Of a stretch of DNA of 64,000 bases, positions 28,860 through 36,759 are shown piece by piece; the first letter of the stretch is position 1; every line of letters begins with the position of its first letter. The translations under genes were made by a program, and so were the position numbers. The notes under the pieces are model-generated. The model was not told the DNA's origin. It saw only the letters and a list, made by a program, of their open reading frames with translations, and did not search any database. Origin of the DNA: an uncultured Clostridia bacterium (lineage in GTDB: Bacteria > Bacillota > Clostridia > Oscillospirales > Acutalibacteraceae); the NCBI GenBank assembly GCA_944384705.1, contig CALWUI010000027.1, positions 1 through 64,000 on the forward strand. Direction: 5' to 3'.

Positions 28860-30635
28860 TTATTTGCTAAAAAGTTTTTTCTTAGAAGCCAAAACAAGTG
28901 AGAACAATCCAGCAGTTAACAGCATAATGTAGAGCATTATATTAGATTCATCGCCAGTTTTTGGTACATTGCCAGATTGAGTTTTGTCTTCAGCTTGATT
29001 TGGACCTTCGCTTTGAGCTGTATTTCCAGTTTGAGTTGAGCCAGCAGAATTGGTTGTATCAACGACCTCCAGCGTGAAATCTGCAGTAGTGCTGTTATCG
29101 AAAGTAAAAGTTAAGGTATGAGTTCCAACTGGCAGAGTATCTAAGAATTCTCTAACCTGGAAGGTAACCGAAGAAGGATCAGAGGCACCTGCAGCGATAT
29201 TTTCGTGAAATTCTGTTCCAGAAGTTAACGCAGTTGATCCACGAGAAATGCCAGTTAATTTGTTGCCGTTGAGATCTAATCCAACAGTAATCTCGGTATG
29301 CTCTTTAGCTGCTGTATTTTTATCAAACACAGAAGTAGCAGGAGCTAGGGTATAAGCATTATAGATCCTAACATAATCATATCCACCAGCCTTAAGAGCG
29401 CTAACGACGTCCGCAGCAGAAGTTTGAGTCAATAATTTGGCGGAATCTTTATCGTTCCCTGCATAAACCGTCCAGGTATAATCGCCAAGTACGAGATTGT
29501 CAGTGTCAATGCCAGCGACATTGGCGTAGCCTTCAACGACACCACGTGTTATGGTTACAGCGGCAAAACTCGCAGTAATACCGTAATCGGAATTCACTGA
29601 ACTGTTTGCATAAACTCTTCCACCATTAACAGTGATTGCTTGATTATTTCCGTAGATTATATCATCTGACGAGGTAGTAGAAGTTGCTGAGGTTTTTCCA
29701 CCATTGAATTGAGCTGTATCGCTAAAGTAAAGACCACTGCCAGAAGCCCCCGAGTTAGTAGTAGTAATTGAGCCTCCAGTTTGAGAAAAGGCACCTGTAA
29801 ACTGAACAGCGTTTTTATCTGCTGACTGGGTAACAGCTAAGGAGCCGCCGCTCATAGTGAAGGTGGACGAAAAGTTGACAGCGGCTGAATCGCCAGAATG
29901 TGTAACTACAATGTTACCACCGGACTGAGTGAAAGCACCTGTTGAAACGAGAGATCCGTGAGCAGCAGTTTGAATAATAGTTAGTGTACCGCCGGTAGTA
30001 TTTCCAGTTCCGCCGATGAAAACAGCTTGAGCGTTGCCTGACTGCTTAACCGTTAGGTTACCACTTGCCATTGTAAGATTTACAGCCGAGCTAATCGCAT
30101 AAGCGTCAGCACTCTGAGTAATAGTAATAGCGCCAGTTTGAGCGAACTCGATGTTACCAGCAGTGACTGTAGAGATAGCGCTACCAGCAGTATTTTGAGT
30201 TATCGTCAAAGAACCATCACCAGTAAACTTGATGCTACCACTGGTTACTTTAATAGTTTCTTTTGATGAAGTAATTTTGTTATCGCCAACTAGCTTGACT
30301 GTTAGAACATCGGTAGTACCAGTACCAGTTGCTGCAAAAACACCATTTGTTGTAGTTATATCAATATCAGTTAGAGTCAACGTGCTTGAAGAATTGTCAT
30401 AAGCAAGTGTACCTTTACCTCCAGCTGAGCCGGCGCTATTATTATATCCAGTAAAATTTCTTGTTCCGCCAGACGATATATCTGTTAGAGCCGCGTCTGT
30501 AGAATCAGGCAAAGCAGTAACAGCGCTGAATGCAGCGTGGGCGATGTTGCCAGAGCAAATCGTTACAAATAAAAATGTCAAAGGCAATATGCTTGAAAAT
30601 GCTTTTTTAATTTTAGTTTTTATTAGTTTTTTCAT
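28860..30635 (-). CDS. Sortase-anchored surface protein with repeats and X2 module
   Basis: This 591-residue wall protein starts with a signal peptide (about 1-34). Residues 60-370 hold Ser/Thr/Gly-rich repeats of roughly 20-25 residues (such as GGSLAVTQSADKNAVQF), which suggest a right-handed beta-helix. Residues about 440-540 match the X2 Ig-like carbohydrate-binding module (LDLNGNKLTGISRGSTAL, LDTLPVGTHTLTFTFD). After a Gln/Thr-rich linker come VPKTGD, a hydrophobic helix and KKK, a complete sortase signal with Val replacing the usual Leu. An AGGAGAG ribosome site precedes ATG 30635. Likely role: adhesion or polysaccharide binding. No sortase is encoded in the window. Confidence 0.85.
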   Translation of the reverse strand: MKKLIKTKIKKAFSSILPLTFLFVTICSGNIAHAAFSAVTALPDSTDAALTDISSGGTRNFTGYNNSAGSAGGKGTLAYDNSSSTLTLTDIDITTTNGVFAATGTGTTDVLTVKLVGDNKITSSKETIKVTSGSIKFTGDGSLTITQNTAGSAISTVTAGNIEFAQTGAITITQSADAYAISSAVNLTMASGNLTVKQSGNAQAVFIGGTGNTTGGTLTIIQTAAHGSLVSTGAFTQSGGNIVVTHSGDSAAVNFSSTFTMSGGSLAVTQSADKNAVQFTGAFSQTGGSITTTNSGASGSGLYFSDTAQFNGGKTSATSTTSSDDIIYGNNQAITVNGGRVYANSSVNSDYGITASFAAVTITRGVVEGYANVAGIDTDNLVLGDYTWTVYAGNDKDSAKLLTQTSAADVVSALKAGGYDYVRIYNAYTLAPATSVFDKNTAAKEHTEITVGLDLNGNKLTGISRGSTALTSGTEFHENIAAGASDPSSVTFQVREFLDTLPVGTHTLTFTFDNSTTADFTLEVVDTTNSAGSTQTGNTAQSEGPNQAEDKTQSGNVPKTGDESNIMLYIMLLTAGLFSLVLASKKKLFSK

Positions 30636-31045
30636 ATTAACTCTCCTTTTTTACAATTTTCAGATTTTGTCAAATTAGAATAAAAAATAAGCTTATTAGC
30701 CTTCTCGACCTCACCTCCTAAACTTGCTTTAAGATGATTATATTTAAATTCTATATACAGAATTTAATAAACAAGAAAATTGCTCAATTGTATTTTTAAC
30801 TATTAAATACTTTTATAAACATGTAATAATATGTAATTTTTTATGTGTATCTGAAATAATGACAATAGAAATGTATATTTTTTACATTATTGCTTAATAT
30901 TAACATAATTTCATAAAAATACAATTTAATTTTCTAGATTTATGGAATTATTATATTATATCTTTCATTGTAAAATCAATAATAAAAATAGAGAATTTTA
31001 GAGATAATTTTTATTAATAATAACTAGTTTTTGCTTAAAAAAAAT
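30636..31045 (-). promoter_or_regulatory. AT-rich leader and promoter region of the surface-protein gene
   Basis: No gene is visible in this stretch. AAATTCT (30746-30752) and AGAATTT (30759-30765) form a perfect 7-bp inverted repeat with 6-bp spacing, lying directly upstream of a TATAAT on the minus strand (30735-30740), as an operator would. A strong ribosome-site-like AGGAGGTGA (30711-30719) has no ATG/GTG/TTG at proper distance and lies about 75 bp before the real start, so it may act in the untranslated leader. The rest is low-complexity AT-rich DNA. Confidence 0.4.
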
Positions 31046-31095
31046 AGGGCGCGCGCACGATACCAGTTTCATATCGTGCACTGCGCCCCCTGTTC
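31046..31095 (-). terminator. Terminator of the dideoxysugar cluster
   Basis: Read on the minus strand, GGGCGC + GCACGATA pair with TATCGTGC + GCGCCC around a 9-nt loop with a small internal bulge, followed by TATTTTTTTT. This long, GC-rich stem is the strongest terminator in the window and marks the end of the 31.1-39.9 kb gene cluster. Confidence 0.92.
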
Positions 31096-31109
31096 TGCTG
31101 AGAATATGG

Positions 31110-32045
31110 TTACTCTTCAAAATTAATTCGTTTTTCTTCGATAACTAAAGGTCTGTGCATAACTCGAGTGTTGATATTTAAAATGTATTCACCTATGAGT
31201 CCAATAAAAAATAGTTGAATCGAACCAAATAAAAATACGCCTATTAAAATAGGAGTGGTTCCGGCAGGAAAGGTATTCCAATTGAGCAGTTTTAAAATTA
31301 AATAAATAAGTGCGGTAAAAAGACTAAAAAATGAAAAAACAAATCCAGTTATTGTGGCAATCCGAATTCCGATTTTTGTATACGAGGTAAAGCTCAACAT
31401 TGCTGCATCGTAGAGCCTGTACCAATTATTGCTTGTTTTTCCAGCACGTCGTTTAGCCTGCTCATAAGGAATGTCTTTTCGCTTATAGCCAAGTTCTGCT
31501 ACTATTCCTCGCAAAAATGGAACAGGGTCATCAAGTGTTTTCAATGTCTCGATAAACGATCTATCATAAAGGCCAAAACCAGTAAAGTGTTCGATTTGCT
31601 CAACGTCGCTCATTTTTTTGATAATAGAATAATAGCAAGATCTTAGAAAATACATAAGTTTATTTTCTTTGCTAGTGGTTTTAATTGCACAGACTATCTT
31701 GTAGCCATTTTCCCATTCTTTTACAAATTTAGGAATCATCTCAACAGGGTCCTGAAAATCGGCGCACATGCTTATAACGCAATCTCCAGAAGTTTGCAGT
31801 AATCCATAATACGGAGAATTAAACTGACCAAAATTTTTAGCATTAAAAATAGCTTTGATTTTTTTATTTTTATTGCATAAATCCTCTAAAATTTTCCGAG
31901 TGCCGTCAATAGAGCAATTATCTATGAATATAAGTTCCCAATCATAATTTTTTAAACTTTCTAGCTGATTAATTATAGCTATACTTAGCGGTTCAACATT
32001 TTCTTCTTCGTTGTAGCAGGGCACTAATACGCTAATTTTCTTCAT
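31110..32045 (-). CDS. GtrB-like polyprenyl-phosphate glycosyltransferase
   Basis: A 311-residue GT2-family enzyme: the N-terminal GT-A domain begins ISVLVPCYNEEENV and carries the metal-binding CADFQDP (DxD-like) motif near residue 95. Two membrane helices follow (about 230-255 and 265-295). This architecture is that of GtrB/dolichol-phosphate-mannose synthase relatives, which load a sugar onto undecaprenyl phosphate at the inner membrane face. It is the last gene of the cluster. Together with the GtrA-like protein it suggests lipid-linked export of the sugar made by the neighbouring enzymes; the sugar substrate is inferred. Confidence 0.85.
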   Translation of the reverse strand: MKKISVLVPCYNEEENVEPLSIAIINQLESLKNYDWELIFIDNCSIDGTRKILEDLCNKNKKIKAIFNAKNFGQFNSPYYGLLQTSGDCVISMCADFQDPVEMIPKFVKEWENGYKIVCAIKTTSKENKLMYFLRSCYYSIIKKMSDVEQIEHFTGFGLYDRSFIETLKTLDDPVPFLRGIVAELGYKRKDIPYEQAKRRAGKTSNNWYRLYDAAMLSFTSYTKIGIRIATITGFVFSFFSLFTALIYLILKLLNWNTFPAGTTPILIGVFLFGSIQLFFIGLIGEYILNINTRVMHRPLVIEEKRINFEE

Positions 32046-32122
32046 TTTTTTCAGTCCTTAAGATAAAAATTAAGTGCTTCAAATAAATTTTTTTACTTTC
32101 GAAGCACTATTATTCAAAACAA

Positions 32123-32773
32123 TCATAAAAATTTAAATATATCCGCCGGAGAATTAGCCACAAATTTAACTTTATTTTTATTTAAAAAATCCGTGATATC
32201 GGCGTTAAGCCAATTTACAAACACACAATCGATTCCTGCATTTTTGGCTGTTTCAACATCTGTTATGCTGTCTCCAACGTAGATAGCATCTTTTGGCAAA
32301 ACTTGATTAATCCGCATCAATTCTTTTACAGCAAAAGGATTTGGCTTAGACGGACGTTCTTCGCTATATCCAAATATGCCAGAAAAGTTAATATTTGCAA
32401 ACATTTTATTACAAAGCTCTTCTGCTAAACTCTGCGACTTATTAGTATTTATCGCAACTAAAATCTTCTCTTTATTTAATTTATTTAATAATTCTACAAC
32501 TCCAGCAAAAGGTTTGGTATTTGGTTTTTCGTCCAAAGAATAAACCTCTCGATATTTATTTTTCAGTTTTGTGATCATTTCAGAGGTCCGAAATTTTTCT
32601 TCTAAAAGACTAGCAAATATTACCTCTAAATTGCCTCCCACCAAGCAATTATACTGCTCTAAAGGATGTGTTTTAAGACCAAAATGTTCTAAAACTTTAT
32701 TAAAACATCGGCCAGCATCTATAATAGTGTCTATCAGAGTTCCATCTAGATCAAAAATAACCAATTTTTTCAT
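32123..32773 (-). CDS. HAD-family phosphatase
   Basis: The 216-residue haloacid-dehalogenase-type hydrolase has motif I FDLDGTLIDT with nucleophile Asp and acid Asp, motif II Thr/Asn in AINTNKS, a Lys at SKPNPFAVKEL, and motif IV GDSITDVETAKNAG. It resembles phosphoglycolate phosphatase (Gph) and other small-sugar-phosphate phosphatases with a helical cap. It starts 3 bp after the aldolase gene stop, so the two are coupled and may act in sequence. The substrate is unknown. Confidence 0.82.
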   Translation of the reverse strand: MKKLVIFDLDGTLIDTIIDAGRCFNKVLEHFGLKTHPLEQYNCLVGGNLEVIFASLLEEKFRTSEMITKLKNKYREVYSLDEKPNTKPFAGVVELLNKLNKEKILVAINTNKSQSLAEELCNKMFANINFSGIFGYSEERPSKPNPFAVKELMRINQVLPKDAIYVGDSITDVETAKNAGIDCVFVNWLNADITDFLNKNKVKFVANSPADIFKFL

Positions 32774-32776
32774 AAT

Positions 32777-33571
32777 CTATTTTCCTAATTTTGCCTTTGC
32801 TGTTTCAAATCTATCCATAAGCATTATCATTCTAGCTTTGTCCTCGTTGGCCATTCTATCGTAGAATTCGCATTTATTTTGCAGATATAACACTTCAAAT
32901 TCCATAGCTTTCAAAATACCTTCTTTTAAGCGTTTTTCATCATCATAATATTTAAAAACAATTTTTCTCGTTTCAAATTTATCTACGAGACCTTTCATAC
33001 TCTTTATAAAATCTATCGTATCAAAAGAGATTCCGCCACCGAATCCAACCACAACTCCTGCGGATTTTGCTTTTTTAGCAAAGAACTTTGCCGCATCCAA
33101 CACCTCCGCTCCATTTATGAACTCTCTGGCAAGCCCCATAGAAGCCGAAAGATCTACTCTTCCTATCGAAATAGTATTTAAGAAGCCTTTGCCCTCATTT
33201 AAAATATCATCAAAATTTTGCTTACAAGTTTTTGTTTCTGCATTTATAATCCATTCAACATCAGAAATTTCGTTGCCGTAGACTTTTTTTGCCGCGCCCA
33301 CAAATTTTTTCATAGCAAAAGGAGTCTCTATCATTGGAGCCATAATTCCGCTAGCGCCGAGCAATCTACATTGATCAAGATCGCGCACAGCCTCGCATCC
33401 ACCAATTTTGATAAATAAATTCATATCTGCGCGAAAAACAATTTCATTAAGTTTAACCAATTCATCTGTTCTAGAGCCTTCAGCTTCGAACTCGGCCTTT
33501 ACTGCTATAACGTTATACTCATTTTTTAGTTCTTTTAAGATTTCAAACATTCTTTTTTCGATTTTATTCAT
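32777..33571 (-). CDS. HpcH/HpaI aldolase/citrate lyase-like protein
   Basis: A 264-residue TIM-barrel protein of the HpcH/HpaI/CitE superfamily. The regions LLGASGIMAPMIETPFA, IINAETKTC (metal-binding Glu) and SIGRVDLSASMG (metal-binding Asp) correspond to the conserved metal and oxoacid-binding strands. Family members make or cleave C-C bonds with pyruvate or acyl-CoA partners. The C-terminal 40 residues add a charged helix. Between a ThDP enzyme and a phosphatase, it may prepare or release a small oxo-acid used in sugar branching, but its reaction is not known. Confidence 0.72.
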   Translation of the reverse strand: MNKIEKRMFEILKELKNEYNVIAVKAEFEAEGSRTDELVKLNEIVFRADMNLFIKIGGCEAVRDLDQCRLLGASGIMAPMIETPFAMKKFVGAAKKVYGNEISDVEWIINAETKTCKQNFDDILNEGKGFLNTISIGRVDLSASMGLAREFINGAEVLDAAKFFAKKAKSAGVVVGFGGGISFDTIDFIKSMKGLVDKFETRKIVFKYYDDEKRLKEGILKAMEFEVLYLQNKCEFYDRMANEDKARMIMLMDRFETAKAKLGK

Positions 33572-33595
33572 AACTATTATCTCCTTTGTTATAAT

Positions 33596-35392
33596 TTAAA
33601 ATTTATTGCTCTCATACTCATCTTTTGGCAAAAACGGAAACATATCATCAAGAGCTGGTGAGACGATTTTTCCGTCTGGCAAGACTTTAGAAGACAGTTT
33701 AGGTTCAAAGTTTTGAGACTCATCCACTACAGCTTCACAGATTATAGGACCATTAAAATTCAAAAAATTTTTAATTTTTTGAGCCGCATCAGAAATATCA
33801 TCTATTTTTATATAGCCCAAACCGTAGCATTCTGCCAACTTTTTGCATTGCGGAAAGCTGATTCCGCAATCTGCCGAGACACCAATCAAAGAGTGCTCAG
33901 AAAAAACATTCCGCTGAGTCTGTCGAATAGAATGATACCCATTGTTGTTAAGAATTATAATCTTTAAATTTAATTTATTATACACAACAGTCTGCAACTC
34001 TTGCAAGTTCATCTGAAAGCTCCCGTCGCCATCAATACAAAGAACTCGTTTTCCATTCAAATAAGCAGCCACTCCAATAGCCGCAGGAAAGCCATATCCC
34101 ATACTAGCGCAACCCGAATTCGTAAATAACCGTTGCCTTTTTTTTATTCCTCCCGCCTGAAATGTAATAACGCAAGCACTGCCGTTGCCACAAATAATAG
34201 GTTCTTCTTCAGGCAAAATTTTAAACAAAATATCAATAAATGCATAAGGATTCATTGGCTTATTTTTTTTATAATATCGTGGCAAACAGGCCGGATATTT
34301 TAGATTAATATTTTTGCACCAATCGAGCCATTTTTCGTGATCAGGATTTTTATTTTCGAAATTAGTTTCCAGCAATTTTTCTATAACATCTTTAACATCA
34401 GCATGAATCGGCATATCTGGTTCTAAAGTTGGTTTTTGCAGTTCAGCCTTGTCAATATCAACAACTATTTTATATGCATTTTTAGCAAAATTTTTGTAAT
34501 TATAACTAATCTGTCGGATATTCAGTCTGCACCCAAGCGAAATTAACAAATCACTGTTTTCCACCACAAAATTACCACCACGTGTCCCCACAGTACTGGG
34601 TTTGCCGCAAAAAAGACGATGTTCATTCCACAACAAATCATGCGCATTCCAAGCTGTAACCACAGGAACATTCAGCCGATCTATCAGCGATAAAAACTGT
34701 TCATAAGCACCACTCAAGCGGATTCCTGTCCCAGCAATTATCACCGGGCGTTTTGAGTTTTTTATTTTGCTTATAATTTCGTAAACAACTCTATCACCTA
34801 TTTTAGGAGTCGCCTGCAAGTTTAATTCGTTTTCATCAAAGTGCACCAAATTGTCTGTTTCTACAACTGCTCCCTGAACATCCAGAGGAAGATCCAACCA
34901 AACGGGGCCTCCTCTGCCAGAGGCTGCAATATACAAAGCTTTTTCTAAATGATACGCAATTTCATTTGGTTCTGTAATCATTATAGCATATTTTGTCATT
35001 GTTTTTACACATTCAACAATATTAAACTCCTGATCGCCGAGTTGTCTTAGTGGCAAATTTGTTGAAGCTACTGTAGTTTCGCGTTTAACCTGGCCGGACA
35101 AAATAAACATAGGAATCGAATCGAGCCATCCACCCAGAACACCGGTTATTGCATTAGTGCCGCCTGGGCCGCTTGTAACGCAAACTGCAGCTAACTTTCC
35201 AGAATATCTTGTATACCCCTCTGCAGCCATAGCACAAGCTTGCTCATGATGATTATAAATGCACTTTAGTTTTGGATGGTGGCCCAAAGCGTCGTCAAGA
35301 TGCATAGCGCCTCCGCCCGTAACCATAAAAATGTCATGAATACCATTTTCGCTCAAAAAGTTTGCAATATAGTCCGCTACTTTTATTTTCAA
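33596..35392 (-). CDS. ThDP-dependent acetolactate-synthase-like enzyme (YerE-like?)
   Basis: This 598-residue protein has the three-domain fold of acetohydroxyacid synthase: a Pyr domain with catalytic Glu50 (NHHEQACAMAAEGYTR), a middle domain, and a PP domain with the ThDP/Mg motif GDGSFQMNLQEL...NNNGY. The start is TTG at 35392 with GGAG upstream. No regulatory subunit or other branched-chain amino-acid gene is nearby. YerE, which attaches a two-carbon unit from pyruvate to C4 of CDP-3,6-dideoxy-4-ketoglucose in yersiniose synthesis, belongs to the same superfamily, and the substrate-making enzymes are encoded just upstream. YerE-like function is an inference from that context. Confidence 0.78.
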   Translation of the reverse strand: MKIKVADYIANFLSENGIHDIFMVTGGGAMHLDDALGHHPKLKCIYNHHEQACAMAAEGYTRYSGKLAAVCVTSGPGGTNAITGVLGGWLDSIPMFILSGQVKRETTVASTNLPLRQLGDQEFNIVECVKTMTKYAIMITEPNEIAYHLEKALYIAASGRGGPVWLDLPLDVQGAVVETDNLVHFDENELNLQATPKIGDRVVYEIISKIKNSKRPVIIAGTGIRLSGAYEQFLSLIDRLNVPVVTAWNAHDLLWNEHRLFCGKPSTVGTRGGNFVVENSDLLISLGCRLNIRQISYNYKNFAKNAYKIVVDIDKAELQKPTLEPDMPIHADVKDVIEKLLETNFENKNPDHEKWLDWCKNINLKYPACLPRYYKKNKPMNPYAFIDILFKILPEEEPIICGNGSACVITFQAGGIKKRQRLFTNSGCASMGYGFPAAIGVAAYLNGKRVLCIDGDGSFQMNLQELQTVVYNKLNLKIIILNNNGYHSIRQTQRNVFSEHSLIGVSADCGISFPQCKKLAECYGLGYIKIDDISDAAQKIKNFLNFNGPIICEAVVDESQNFEPKLSSKVLPDGKIVSPALDDMFPFLPKDEYESNKF

Positions 35393-35440
35393 AAATAACA
35401 ACTCCATTTTGACAATTTTATTAAACCTTATCTATTTTAA

Positions 35441-36349
35441 TCATCTATTCTCTTCAATAATTTTCTTTATAGCCTGTTTAAAATTATATTTTGGTTCAAA
35501 TCCAACATCGGTTTTTAACTTATTTATATTTGCTGCTAAAAACATAATTTGATTTTCACCGTAAGGTTTTTGTCCAAAGGTTAGACACATATTGGGGTTT
35601 ATCACATCGGCAATATCTTTAATATACTCCTTGAGAAGTCTTTTTTGGCCGCTGCTCAAACAATAAATCTCGCCATCTTTACCATTTTGTGCAATTTTTA
35701 TCATAGCCTGCGCAGCATCGTAACTATAAAGATAATCCCAAATTTGCTCTCCTGCTGTTAATTCTGGTAATTTACCTTGTTTTAATTCATTTATAACATA
35801 AGAGATTAACGTCCGAGAATCGTCACAAGGGCCAAAGACGCTAAAAATCCGTACCCAAACATGTTTTATTTTCAAATTATGTGCATAAACTCTACTCATC
35901 TGGCCAGCAGCTAACTTTGCTGCGCCATAAAGAGTAAATGGTACGGTTTGTGTGTTTTCGTCTGCAGGCATAGAATAATGGCCATATTCTGCCTGAGAGC
36001 CAGCTCCAACAAATATTTTACAATTTAAACTTTTAGCTAGCTCCACTGCGTTCAAAGTATATTTTATATTATTAATCTGTAGACGGACCTCATTTCTTTC
36101 AGCGCCAAAGGTTCCATTCCATGCAAAATGATAAAAAGCATCAAATCCTTTTGGCAAATCGTTTTTTAATGCAGATAAATTAGCGATATCGCACTCAACA
36201 ACATGAAGCAACTCGTTTTGTTTTAGATTCTTAATATTGCAAGAATTTGGACGACAAACCGCATAAACCTCGCATCCGTTTCTAGTTAAAATATCTGCAA
36301 GAGCTGCTCCAATTGTGCCTGTAGGGCCAGTAATAATAACTCTATTCAT
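35441..36349 (-). CDS. SDR-family NDP-sugar reductase/epimerase
   Basis: A 302-residue extended short-chain dehydrogenase with the NAD(P)-binding loop GPTGTIGAALADIL at the N-terminus and the YxxxK pair in FTLYGAAKLAAGQ, plus RIFSVFGPCDDSRTLI in the substrate domain. It is about the size of CDP-abequose synthase and related C4 reductases of dideoxysugar pathways. In this cluster it would reduce the 4-keto sugar or, in the yersiniose model, the branched acetyl ketone (YerF role). Clear AAGGAGA before ATG 36349. Confidence 0.82.
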   Translation of the reverse strand: MNRVIITGPTGTIGAALADILTRNGCEVYAVCRPNSCNIKNLKQNELLHVVECDIANLSALKNDLPKGFDAFYHFAWNGTFGAERNEVRLQINNIKYTLNAVELAKSLNCKIFVGAGSQAEYGHYSMPADENTQTVPFTLYGAAKLAAGQMSRVYAHNLKIKHVWVRIFSVFGPCDDSRTLISYVINELKQGKLPELTAGEQIWDYLYSYDAAQAMIKIAQNGKDGEIYCLSSGQKRLLKEYIKDIADVINPNMCLTFGQKPYGENQIMFLAANINKLKTDVGFEPKYNFKQAIKKIIEENR

Positions 36350-36359
36350 TAAAATCTCC

Positions 36360-36746
36360 TTATTTAAAAGCCCAAAATTTATTCATTATAAAATTTATCG
36401 GAATCGTGATTACCAGCGTGATAACCGGGGCAACGACTTCAGAAATTTTAGCGCACTGCACCATAACGAAAAGCAATGCAGTAGATAGCAAAAATGTGAC
36501 TCCATAAGACATAAAAGTTTTTATAAGCGGTTTTAAATTTCCATTTTGAGTCTTTTTAAAAACGTACTTATTGTTCCAGTAATATGAATTCAAAACACTT
36601 ATAATAAAACCAGCGGTGTTTGCAATTAAATAATTAACTCCCCCAAAATATAATAAATAATACGTTCCTAACGAAATTAAGGTGTTAGAAACTCCAACCA
36701 AACCGAACTTTATAAATTGCTTAATTATAGGGATGAATTTATGCAT
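36360..36746 (-). CDS. GtrA-like small flippase
   Basis: The 128-residue protein has four predicted membrane helices and the family features IIKQFIKFGLVGVSNTLISL at the start and NSYYWNNKYVFK in the middle. GtrA-type proteins are thought to flip undecaprenyl-phosphate-linked sugars to the outer face of the membrane. It lies inside the sugar-nucleotide cluster and probably partners the GtrB-like transferase at 31110-32045. GAGGGAA precedes ATG 36746. Confidence 0.88.
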   Translation of the reverse strand: MHKFIPIIKQFIKFGLVGVSNTLISLGTYYLLYFGGVNYLIANTAGFIISVLNSYYWNNKYVFKKTQNGNLKPLIKTFMSYGVTFLLSTALLFVMVQCAKISEVVAPVITLVITIPINFIMNKFWAFK

Positions 36747-36759
36747 AAAATATTCCCTC

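Noticed and set aside
29600..30450. Regular repeats suggestive of a CRISPR array or DNA tandem repeat
   Set aside because: The periodicity is at protein level (degenerate Ser/Thr/Gly-rich repeats of a beta-helix-like domain) within one open frame; the DNA units are not identical and there are no spacers.
30690..30712. Leader peptide or attenuator before the surface-protein gene
   Set aside because: AGGAGGTGA is followed by no start codon at usable distance; a GTG overlapping the ribosome site is not a credible start, and AATAAGCTTATT has no loop to act as a terminator hairpin.
33713..33967. Plus-strand open frame opposite the ThDP enzyme gene, and similar antisense frames throughout
   Set aside because: They lack ribosome sites and protein-like composition and overlap strongly conserved genes on the other strand.
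33596..35392. Housekeeping acetolactate synthase (ilvB)
   Set aside because: No small subunit or ilv/leu genes nearby; the gene is embedded in a nucleotide-sugar cluster. Not fully excluded, because the fold is the same.
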